This document shows, in pieces, positions 9,903 through 16,946 of a stretch of 64,000 bases of DNA. The stretch is taken from contig NZ_JAGGOO010000025.1 in NCBI RefSeq assembly GCF_018614415.1, positions 1 through 64,000 on the forward strand, written 5' to 3'. The stretch's first letter is position 1. Every line of letters begins with the position of its first letter. Made by a program: the position numbers and the translations under genes. The notes beneath the pieces are model-generated. The model made no database searches. It was not told the origin of the DNA and saw only the letters and a program-made list of their open reading frames with translations. Source of the DNA: Streptomyces sp. ISL-12 (lineage in GTDB: Bacteria; Actinomycetota; Actinomycetes; Streptomycetales; Streptomycetaceae).

Positions 9903-11405
9903 ATGACGGTGACACAGGACGGTTCGGCGGCCACGGACGAGGTGGGCGCGTCCGGGTACGGCCCCGGCATCGACCCCGAGCGGCTCGCCGTCTGCCTCAG
10001 CGTGCTCAAGGAACTCGACGACATCGAGGTCGACCACCCCGACGCGATCGCGGTCCGCCGGGCCACCTCGCACATCTACCGCACGGTCAAGCAGCGCCGC
10101 CGCCAGGAGCGCCGGGCCGCCAAGACCGCCCACGACAAGGCGGTCACCGAGGCCACCGCCACCGGCTCGGCGGAGCGCATCGACGACGAGACCGAGGGCA
10201 TCCTGCCCTCCTCCCGCACGGAGGAGGGCACGATCGCGGGGATACTCCAGCGCCCCCGCTCCTGCTACGTCTGCAAGCAGCGCTACGTCGAGGTCGACTA
10301 CTTCTACCACCAGCTCTGCCCGCCGTGCGCCGCCGAGAACCGGATGCGGCGCGACGCCCGCGCCGACCTGACCGGCAAGCGGGCGCTGCTCACCGGCGGC
10401 CGGGCCAAGATCGGCATGTACATCGCGCTCAGGCTGCTGCGCGACGGCGCGCACACCACCATCACCACCCGTTTCCCCAAGGACGCCGTCCGCCGCTTCA
10501 AGGCCATGGACGACTCCGCCGACTGGATCCACCGCCTGGAGGTCGTCGGCATCGACCTGCGCGACCCCGCCCAGGCGGTCGCCCTGGCCGACCGGGTGGC
10601 CGAGCAGGGCCCGCTCGACATCCTGATCAACAACGCGACGCAGACCGTACGGCGCCTGCCCTCCGCGTACGCCGCCCTGGTCGAGGGCGAAAGCGCGCCG
10701 CTGCCCGCCGGTGAGCTGCCCGCGCAGCACGTCATCGGCGCCTTCGGCTCCGGCTCGGTCGACGGGCTGACCGCGCTGCCCGCCGGCGTCAGCGGCCTCG
10801 ACGCGCAGCAGGTCGCCGACCTCGCCCTGGTGGCCGGCAACGCCAGCGTGGTCCGGCACCGCGACGGCACCGCCATCGACGCCGGCGGCCTGGTCCCCGA
10901 CGTCGTCGACAGCAACACCTGGGTGCAGAGCATCGAGCAGATCTCCCCGGTGGAACTGCTGGAGACCCAGCTGTGCAACTACACGGCGCCGTTCATCCTC
11001 ATCAGCAAACTCCGGTCGGCGATGGCCGAGGCCGCCCGCAAGGCGCCCTCCGGGCGGGCCTACGTCGTCAACGTCTCGGCGATGGAAGGCGTGTTCGCCC
11101 GCGGCTACAAGGGCGCGGGCCACCCGAACACCAACGCCGCCAAGGCCGCGATGAACATGGTGACGCGGACCAGCGCCCAGGAGATGTTCGAGAGCGACGG
11201 CATCCTGATGACCTCGGTGGACACCGGCTGGATCACCGACGAACGCCCCCACTACGACAAACTGCGCCTGGCCGAGGAGGGCTTCCACGCCCCGCTCGAC
11301 CTGGTCGACGGCGCGGCCCGGGTGTACGACCCCGTCGTGCGCGGCGAGGCGGGCGAGGACCTGTACGGCGTCTTCCTGAAGGACTACGCGCCCGGCAAGT
11401 GGTGA
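9903..11405 (+). CDS. zinc-ribbon-containing SDR-like protein with atypical active site
   Basis: A 500-aa protein. An N-terminal part rich in charged helix leads into a Cys4 motif (C121-x2-C124-x14-C139-x2-C142), likely a zinc ribbon. A Rossmann short-chain dehydrogenase domain runs from about residue 158, with cofactor loop TGGRAKIG and NNAT. The catalytic YxxxK is not canonical: the lysine is K414 but the residue four before it is T410, and the nearest tyrosine is Y402. An insertion of over 100 residues separates the NNA strand from the C-terminal helices. An alternative GTG start is at 9879 with GGAG upstream. I know the family only as uncharacterised SDRs; substrate and redox activity are unknown. 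Confidence 0.85.
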   Translation: MTVTQDGSAATDEVGASGYGPGIDPERLAVCLSVLKELDDIEVDHPDAIAVRRATSHIYRTVKQRRRQERRAAKTAHDKAVTEATATGSAERIDDETEGILPSSRTEEGTIAGILQRPRSCYVCKQRYVEVDYFYHQLCPPCAAENRMRRDARADLTGKRALLTGGRAKIGMYIALRLLRDGAHTTITTRFPKDAVRRFKAMDDSADWIHRLEVVGIDLRDPAQAVALADRVAEQGPLDILINNATQTVRRLPSAYAALVEGESAPLPAGELPAQHVIGAFGSGSVDGLTALPAGVSGLDAQQVADLALVAGNASVVRHRDGTAIDAGGLVPDVVDSNTWVQSIEQISPVELLETQLCNYTAPFILISKLRSAMAEAARKAPSGRAYVVNVSAMEGVFARGYKGAGHPNTNAAKAAMNMVTRTSAQEMFESDGILMTSVDTGWITDERPHYDKLRLAEEGFHAPLDLVDGAARVYDPVVRGEAGEDLYGVFLKDYAPGKW

Positions 11406-11449
11406 GAAGCCGGTCCCCGGCATGTGGTGAGCGAAGGCCCCGGTGGTGG

Positions 11450-11890
11450 TCAGCCGCCCGCGCCGAGGCGCGAGTTGCGGGCCGCCACCAGCTCCAGCAC
11501 CGTGCGCCAGTCCTCCAGGACCCCGGCGTCGAAGACTGCGGTGCGGCCCTCCTCCTCCGCCTCCCGCAGCCGGCGCAGATCGTCGTCGGCCACGGCGTCC
11601 GGGCGGAGGCGGCCGGCGACGAGACGGGCGACGCGGTCACCGAGCAGTCCGCGGACCGCGTCGGCGGTGCGCCCGGCGCGGCCGGCCGGGTCGCCGGGCC
11701 ACAGCAGCCCGCCCACGGCGAGCACCAGACCGGCGATCTGCAACTCCTTGTCGGCGGGTCGGCCCCGGCGCAGCAGCGCGGCGGTCCGCAGCGCGTGGCC
11801 GTGCGCGTCGGCCGGACCGCCGCCGGGACCCGCGGCCTCCCGGCAGGCGTACAGCAGGTCCATCAGCTCCTCGACGCTGCGCAGCTCCAC
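11450..11890 (-). CDS. degenerate HD-domain-like protein
   Basis: A 146-aa protein, start GTG at 11890 preceded by GGGAGGACGGACGC. The helical pattern HALRTAAL...KELQIAGLVLAVGGLL resembles the core of HD-type phosphohydrolases or oxygenases (PhnZ-like H...ELQIAGLLHDIGH). Here the metal-binding HD pair is replaced by L57-A58 and the following His by G61, leaving only H32. It is therefore probably not a metal-dependent hydrolase. Similarity is inferred from spacing, and another all-helical family is possible. It is convergent with the SDR gene (44-bp gap) and divergent from the 60-aa gene. Confidence 0.7.
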   Translation of the reverse strand: MELRSVEELMDLLYACREAAGPGGGPADAHGHALRTAALLRRGRPADKELQIAGLVLAVGGLLWPGDPAGRAGRTADAVRGLLGDRVARLVAGRLRPDAVADDDLRRLREAEEEGRTAVFDAGVLEDWRTVLELVAARNSRLGAGG

Positions 11891-12116
11891 GCGTCCGTCC
11901 TCCCGCGATCTCCCGCGATACGGCCCTTGCGCACCGCAGCAGACCATGACGACCTTGCGGCGCGACCAACGCCGTCTGAACTGCCCCGAGCCCCTGGACC
12001 GCATGGGCCGAACGGGTGACACGCACATGTGAACGACATGTGGCAAAACGGAGCGCACCGGGCCCAACTGTGCGCGGGCTGAAGCATGATGATTACCAGG
12101 AGTTTGCAGCCCCATA

Positions 12117-12154
12117 GAGCGGACCCCCGCTCATTTGGTTAATGTGGAGCGGAC
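12117..12154. promoter_or_regulatory. repeat and hairpin cluster in the divergent intergenic region
   Basis: GAGCGG (12117-12122) pairs with CCGCTC (12127-12132) over a 4-nt loop, and GAGCGGAC recurs directly at 12147-12154, 30 bp from the first copy. Between them is ATTTGGTTAATG, the most A/T-rich stretch of this 423-bp region (11891-12313). It is probably part of the promoter for the 60-aa gene. Confidence 0.4.
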
Positions 12155-12219
12155 GGACCGCAGTACGGGCCCTACCCACACCCATCGTCCGTCCGAGTGA
12201 CCGGCGCCACCGCGTCCGA

Positions 12220-12235
12220 ACTGCTCTAGACCGAC
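12220..12235 (+). promoter_or_regulatory. DasR-like (dre) site candidate
   Basis: ACTGCTCTAGACCGAC matches the 16-bp GntR/DasR consensus ACTGGTCTAGACCAGT at 12 of 16 positions, including the TCTAGACC core, which contains the rare CTAG tetranucleotide. It lies 78 bp upstream of the 60-aa gene. If real, it would link the peptide gene to N-acetylglucosamine sensing. The weak right half keeps this tentative. Confidence 0.35.
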
Positions 12236-12313
12236 ACCCGAGCGGGCGTCAGGCACCGGACAGCAGACTGACCGGCGAGGCCCGAGGGTGACCCGACACA
12301 TAAGGAGTGCGCG

Positions 12314-12496
12314 GTGACACCGGAGAAGACGAAGACCGAGGAACGAACCGTCGAAGGCGCGGAACGCGCCGGGGCCACGGGCCGCCGGCCCGGCGAGCTC
12401 GGCAGCCTCGACGTATGGGCCCGGTCCGCCCCGATCCGCCTGGCGGGCTACGAGGACGACCTCGCCGAGCCGCACATCCTGCCCAGCGTGGACTGA
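12314..12496 (+). CDS. 60-aa protein of unknown function
   Basis: A small gene with an excellent ribosome binding site (AAGGAG at 12302-12307, 6 nt before GTG 12314). The product has a charged N-terminal half, rich in Glu, Lys, Thr and Arg, and a distinct C-terminal block (LGSLDVWARSAPIRLAGYED) ending in HILPSVD. No cysteine, signal peptide or membrane segment is visible. The leader-plus-core look resembles a peptide precursor, but no maturation enzyme is adjacent. The neighbours are a degenerate HD-like protein (divergent) and a GNAT 44 bp downstream. I do not recognise the family. Confidence 0.75.
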   Translation: MTPEKTKTEERTVEGAERAGATGRRPGELGSLDVWARSAPIRLAGYEDDLAEPHILPSVD

Positions 12497-12540
12497 ACCC
12501 GGATGATCACGGTCGGCATGGGCGTGCGAGACTCGCGTCC

Positions 12541-13023
12541 ATGCCGATCAGGGAAGCAACCACGGACGACTGGCCGCGCGTCTGGCCGTTCTGGCACCGC
12601 ATCGTCGCCGCCGGCGAGACCTACGCCTGGGACCCGGAGACCTCCGAACAGGACGCCCGGAGCCTGTGGATGAACCCCGCCAAGCGCGTGTACGTCACCG
12701 AGGACGAGACCGGCACCGTCGTCGCCTCCGCCTACCTCACCCCCAACTACGGCGGCCCCGCCGCCCGTATCGCCAACGCCGGCTTCATGGTCGACCCGGA
12801 CCGTGCGGGCCGGGGCACGGGCCGGGCCCTCGCCGAGCACGTGCTGGCCGAGGCGAAGGCCCACGGCTACCGGGGCATGGTCTTCAACGCGGTCGTGGAG
12901 ACCAACCCGGCGGTGAGACTGTGGAGTTCCCTCGGGTTCACCGTCCTGGGCACCGTGCCGGATGCCTTCGAACACCCCCGGCACGGCCTGGTGGGCCTGC
13001 ACGTCATGTACCGCGCCCTCTAG
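12541..13023 (+). CDS. GNAT family N-acetyltransferase
   Basis: A 160-aa single-domain GNAT. Motif A, the acetyl-CoA pyrophosphate loop, is RGTGRA at about residues 90-95, followed by ALAEHVLAEAKAHGYRGMVFN and NPAVRLWSSLGF typical of the fold. The family resembles phosphinothricin-type acetyltransferases by layout (MPIREATTDDWP). ATG 12541 starts the conserved domain; no strong ribosome binding site is seen. The stop codon directly abuts the stop of the convergent MFS gene (TAG|CTA at 13021-13026). Substrate unknown. Confidence 0.88.
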   Translation: MPIREATTDDWPRVWPFWHRIVAAGETYAWDPETSEQDARSLWMNPAKRVYVTEDETGTVVASAYLTPNYGGPAARIANAGFMVDPDRAGRGTGRALAEHVLAEAKAHGYRGMVFNAVVETNPAVRLWSSLGFTVLGTVPDAFEHPRHGLVGLHVMYRAL

Positions 13024-14382
13024 CTAGGCGGGCGTCTTCTCCGCCGCCGCCGCTGCCGCCGCCTGCCGGGCGGCCCGGGTGCGAGGCCCGAAGACCGCGA
13101 GCACGATCGCGCCCACCAGCCAGGAACCGGCGATGAAGTAGAACACGCTCTGGTAGCCCTGGCTGTTGTAGAGCGCCGCGACGACCAGAGGTCCGGCGGC
13201 GTTGGAGAGCCGGCCCAGCCCGTAGGAGACGCCCGTGCCCAGCGAGCGGCTGCGGGTGTCGAACAGCTCGGGCGAGTAGGCGTAACCGAGGGCGGTGTAG
13301 CCGCGCTCGAAGAGGTTCACCAGGAAACCGAAGACGATGATGAGCACCGGGTTGAAGGTGAGCCCGTAGAACAGGCCGCACACCGCGATCACCGTGCCGA
13401 AGGCGACCAGGCACCACTTGCGCTCGAACCGGTCGGTGACCAGCGCCGCCAGGTACGAGCCGAGCGGGGCGCCGACCGTGGTCAGGGCGACGTAGAAGAC
13501 GGAGTCCTCGACGCTGAAGCCCTCCTTGGCCAGCAGGGTCGGGGCCCAGCTGGAGTAGCCGAAGAAGCCGATGGTCTGGGTGACCCAGACGACCGTGAGC
13601 AGCAGGGTCGGCAGCAGGTACTTCCTCTGCAGCAGCAGCTTGAGCGGGGCCTTGGTGACCGGGGCCTCCTCCACCGGCGGGGCCGGTTCGGGCAGCGGGC
13701 CCTTCTCGGCGGCGACCATGGCCTCGATCTCGCCCAGGACCCGCTCCGCCTCCTCGTGCTTGCCCCGGCTCTCCAGCCAGCGCGGCGACTCCTTGAGGTG
13801 GCGGGTGAACAGGACCAGCAGCATGCCCAGCGAGCCCCACAGGAACACCAGGCGCCAGGACCAGTCGCTGAGCGGGACGACGAAACTGGCGATCAGGCTG
13901 GTGACGGGGGTGCCGCAGATGCCGATGACGATGGCGTACGCCTGGTACCGGCCGCGGACGGCCGCCGGGTACATCTCGGCGACGTAGATCACCGCCACGA
14001 CGGTCATCGCGGACAGGCCCGCCGAGGTCAGGACGCGGAAGACGCCCAGCGAGAGCAGGTTCCAGGAGAAGACCGAGAGGAAGGAGAAGAGGCCGAAGAA
14101 GACCGTCGTCTGCATCAGGGCGCGTTTGCGGCCCCAGCGGTCGGCGATGTTGGAGGCGACGATCGAGCCGATGAACATGCCGACGAACGACAGGGAGGTC
14201 ACGTAGGCGACCTGGTCGACCGTGACGCCCCACAGCTTGATGAGCTTGGGCGCGGTGACGGAGAAGCTGTTGATGTCGGCGAACTCGAAGAAGTACGCGA
14301 ACGAGATCGCCAGCAGGGTCATCTTGTGGAACCGGGAGACCGGCAGCCTGTCCAGTCGGTTGAGAGCGTTGACGCGGTGCAT
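13024..14382 (-). CDS. MFS transporter, likely aromatic or organic acid uptake
   Basis: A 452-aa, 12-helix major facilitator with the motif-A loop DRWGRKRAL after TM2 and a second copy (DRFERKW) after TM8. The central cytoplasmic loop is long (about 200-250, with KESPRWLESRGKHEE). The ATG at 14382 gives a standard N-terminus; the frame stays open upstream without a better start. It is the last gene of a minus-strand set (ligJ-like, ligI-like, transporter), 35 bp after the ligI-like stop, so uptake of an aromatic acid or pathway intermediate is the natural guess. Sequence alone does not separate this from sugar porters. Confidence 0.88.
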   Translation of the reverse strand: MHRVNALNRLDRLPVSRFHKMTLLAISFAYFFEFADINSFSVTAPKLIKLWGVTVDQVAYVTSLSFVGMFIGSIVASNIADRWGRKRALMQTTVFFGLFSFLSVFSWNLLSLGVFRVLTSAGLSAMTVVAVIYVAEMYPAAVRGRYQAYAIVIGICGTPVTSLIASFVVPLSDWSWRLVFLWGSLGMLLVLFTRHLKESPRWLESRGKHEEAERVLGEIEAMVAAEKGPLPEPAPPVEEAPVTKAPLKLLLQRKYLLPTLLLTVVWVTQTIGFFGYSSWAPTLLAKEGFSVEDSVFYVALTTVGAPLGSYLAALVTDRFERKWCLVAFGTVIAVCGLFYGLTFNPVLIIVFGFLVNLFERGYTALGYAYSPELFDTRSRSLGTGVSYGLGRLSNAAGPLVVAALYNSQGYQSVFYFIAGSWLVGAIVLAVFGPRTRAARQAAAAAAAEKTPA

Positions 14383-14417
14383 GCGGTTGCCCTTGCGGTG
14401 AGAGGGGACGGGGTCGC

Positions 14418-15338
14418 TCAGACGGTCTCTTCGGGCCAGTACAGGCTCATCGGGTTGGCGACCAGGAGCTTGTGCCGCTGTTCGGCGGTGGGGGCGATGT
14501 GCGGGATGTGGTCGACCAGCAGCCCGTCGTCGGGCATGTGGTCCTTGAGGTTGGGGTGCGGCCAGTCGGTGCCCCACAGCACCCGGTCCGGGAACTCCTC
14601 GACCGTGCGGCGACCGAAGGGCACCACGTCGGTGTACGCGTGGCGCTCGCCGTCCAGGGCGGCCGGGCCCGTGACGGTGAGGCGCTCGGGGCAGGTCACC
14701 TTGACCCACACGTCGTTACGGTCGACGAAGCGCAGGAAGCGGGAGAACTCCGGGCCGTCCACCGGCTTGGTCACGTCCGGGCGGCCCATGTGGTCCACGA
14801 CCAGCGGGGCGGGCAGCGAGGAGAAGAAATCCTCCAGGTCGGGCAGGTCGACAGCCTCGAAGTAGAGGACGATGTGCCAGCCCAGCGGAGCGATCTTCGC
14901 CGCGATGGCGCGCAGGTCCTCCTCGGGCGAGGTGTCGACCAGGCGGCGCACGAAGTTGAAGCGCACGCCCCGGACCCCGGCCTCGTCCAGTTCCCGCAGT
15001 TCGGCGTCGGTGACGTCCGGGCGGACGGTGGCGATGCCGCGGGCCCGGCCGCCGGCGGCGCGCACGGCGTCCACCATGGCCGAGTTGTCCGCGCCGTGGC
15101 AGGTGGCCTGCACGATGACGTTACGGGAGAGACCCAGGTGGTCACGGAGCGCGAACAGGTCCTCCTTGCCGCCGTCGCAGGGCGTGTACTTCCGCTCCGG
15201 CGCGAAGGGGAACTCGGCCTGCGGTCCGAAGACGTGGCAGTGCGCGTCGACAGCCCCGTCCGGGAGCCGGAACTCCGGCTCGGACGGATCGGCGTACCAG
15301 TCGAGCCAGCCGGGGGTCTTGGGGGCGAGATCGGGCAT
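14418..15338 (-). CDS. ligI: 2-pyrone-4,6-dicarboxylate hydrolase-like amidohydrolase (LigI type)
   Basis: A 306-aa metal-poor amidohydrolase of the cog3618 group. Its signatures match LigI: GAVDAHCHVFGP near residues 28-39, ERKYTPCDGGKEDLFALRDHLG, and the C-terminal WGTDWPHPN containing the catalytic Asp. LigI opens 2-pyrone-4,6-dicarboxylate to 4-oxalomesaconate, the substrate of LigJ, whose homolog is encoded just upstream. Fuconolactonases and 4-sulfomuconolactonases share this fold and are alternatives. ATG 15338 follows a GGAACGACC stretch. Confidence 0.8.
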   Translation of the reverse strand: MPDLAPKTPGWLDWYADPSEPEFRLPDGAVDAHCHVFGPQAEFPFAPERKYTPCDGGKEDLFALRDHLGLSRNVIVQATCHGADNSAMVDAVRAAGGRARGIATVRPDVTDAELRELDEAGVRGVRFNFVRRLVDTSPEEDLRAIAAKIAPLGWHIVLYFEAVDLPDLEDFFSSLPAPLVVDHMGRPDVTKPVDGPEFSRFLRFVDRNDVWVKVTCPERLTVTGPAALDGERHAYTDVVPFGRRTVEEFPDRVLWGTDWPHPNLKDHMPDDGLLVDHIPHIAPTAEQRHKLLVANPMSLYWPEETV

Positions 15339-15668
15339 TTCGGTCGTTCCTTTCACGAGCGGTCCCGGGGGCCGGGCCGGTGCGGCCGGTGCGGGGTGCT
15401 CGGTGCAAAGCTGCCGGGCCGGTACGGAGGTGCCGGGGAGCGTTCGGGCGGGGCGGGGCCGGCGTGCGGGGGCGAGGAGTCGCGGGGCCGCGGGGCGGCC
15501 CTGTGCACCGGCCCCGGGCAACGACGGCCGGGGAGGGGTCCGCGGGCCGGCCGGCGCGCGGGGGAGGCGGCGGGTCGGCGGCGCGAAGGGGAGCGGGGAG
15601 CAGCTGGGGGACGAGAGGGGAGCGGTCGGGCGGCGGGGGTGCGGGGTCGCGCCCCCGCCGCCCGGGGG
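15339..15668. other. 330-bp gap between the ligJ-like and ligI-like genes
   Basis: G-rich sequence with no supported gene, no obvious terminator stem and no clear promoter. It is unusually long for an intra-operon gap. It could hold a processing site or a second promoter for ligI and the transporter, but I see nothing definite in it. Confidence 0.5.
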
Positions 15669-16694
15669 TCAGCGGCCCTGGCTCTTGAGCAGGGCGTCGA
15701 GTCGAGGGTAGACGGTGCGCGCGTTGTGCTCCTGGATCGCCGACCGGTGCTCGGCGGGCAGCTTCGCCGCCTCGACGTAGCGCCGGGTGTCGTCGAAGTG
15801 GAAGCCGGTGCACGGGTCGATGTCGCGGACCGCGCCGATCATCTCGGAGGCGAAGAGGATGTTCTTCGGCGGTACGACCTCCAGGAGCAGGTCGATGCCC
15901 GGCTGGTGGTAGACGCAGGTGTCGAAGAAGACGTTGTCCAGGACGTGCTCCTCCAGCTCCGGCTTGCCCAGCGCCATCGCCAGGCCGCGGAACCGGCCCC
16001 AGTGGTAGGGCACCGCCCCGCCGCCGTGCGGGATGACCAGCTTCAGGGTGGGGAAGTCCTTGAACAGGTCGCCTTGGACGAGCTGCATGAACGCCGTGGT
16101 GTCGGCGTTGAGGTAGTGCGCGCCGGTGGTGTGGAAGGCGGGGTTCACGCTGGTACTGACGTGCACCATCGCCGGGATGTCGTACTCCGCCATCTTCTCG
16201 TAGACCGGGTACCACGAGCGGTCGGTGAGCGGGGGAGCCGTCCAGTGCCCGCCGGAGGGGTCGGGGTTCAGGTTGAGCGCGACGGCGCCGTACTCCTCGA
16301 CGCAGCGGGTCAGCTCGGGGACGCAGGTGGCGGGGTCGACGCCCGGGGACTGCGGCAGCATGGCCGCCATGGCGAACCGCTCCGGGTAGAGGCGGCTGAC
16401 CCGGAAGCACAGCTCGTTGCAGATCGACGCCCACTCGGCCGAGGTCTTGAAGTCGCCGACGTGATGTGCCATGAAGGACGCCCGCGGGGAGAACACCGTC
16501 AGATCGATGCCGCGCTCGTCCATCAGGCGCAGCTGGTTCGACTCGATGCTCTCGCGCAGTTCGTCGTCACCGATCTCCAGGTCGGCGCGCGAGGGCGCGG
16601 ACGCGGGGTCGTCGAGTCCGGCGATCTGCCGGTCGCGCCAGGCCGCCAGCGCCCCGGGAGCGGTGGTGTAGTGGCCGTGGCAATCGATGATCAT
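15669..16694 (-). CDS. ligJ: 4-oxalomesaconate hydratase-like amidohydrolase (LigJ type)
   Basis: A 341-aa amidohydrolase matching LigJ in length and start (MIIDCHGHYTTAPGAL). The N-terminal HGHY pair, HVSTSVNP, VIPHGGGAVPYHWGRF and FASEMIG blocks carry the metal and substrate ligands expected of the family. LigJ hydrates 4-oxalomesaconate to 4-carboxy-4-hydroxy-2-oxoadipate in protocatechuate/gallate meta-cleavage. It is the first gene of the minus-strand set. The ring-cleavage dioxygenase and the aldolase (LigK) are not in the window, so the pathway here is partial. Confidence 0.85.
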   Translation of the reverse strand: MIIDCHGHYTTAPGALAAWRDRQIAGLDDPASAPSRADLEIGDDELRESIESNQLRLMDERGIDLTVFSPRASFMAHHVGDFKTSAEWASICNELCFRVSRLYPERFAMAAMLPQSPGVDPATCVPELTRCVEEYGAVALNLNPDPSGGHWTAPPLTDRSWYPVYEKMAEYDIPAMVHVSTSVNPAFHTTGAHYLNADTTAFMQLVQGDLFKDFPTLKLVIPHGGGAVPYHWGRFRGLAMALGKPELEEHVLDNVFFDTCVYHQPGIDLLLEVVPPKNILFASEMIGAVRDIDPCTGFHFDDTRRYVEAAKLPAEHRSAIQEHNARTVYPRLDALLKSQGR

Positions 16695-16756
16695 GGCTGT
16701 TCCTGACTGCTGTGAGGAGTCGCCCCGGCGTCTGTGACGGGGCGCGGACCAGGTTC

Positions 16757-16786
16757 AACGTAACGGCCGACGAAATTGTTGACAAT
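16757..16786 (-). promoter_or_regulatory. ligJ promoter overlapped by a GntR-type palindrome
   Basis: On the minus strand TTGTCA (16785-16780) and TACGTT (16762-16757) are spaced 17 nt, about 63 nt before the ligJ ATG. The palindrome ATTGT-TG-ACAAT (16775-16786) covers the -35 and fits the FadR/GntR core TNGTNNACNA. Binding would occlude the promoter. The regulator gene is not adjacent. The same site may also affect the divergent GH38 gene. Confidence 0.6.
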
Positions 16787-16946
16787 ATGTTCCGGCAAAG
16801 TTTCCGTCCGGGAGCGGCGGACCGGACGCCGGGACACGCGGGCCGCGCGGTTCGGACCGGGCACGGCGGGGGAGCTCAACCCTCGTCCGCCCGTCACCGT
16901 GACCCACGTCCTGGCAACCGCCCGCTCCCGAACCACGGAGACCCGC

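Noticed and set aside
9309..11423. A 704-codon minus-strand open frame opposite the SDR gene
   Set aside because: It shows no domain motif and has Gly/Arg/Val-rich composition typical of shadow frames. The plus-strand SDR explains the region.
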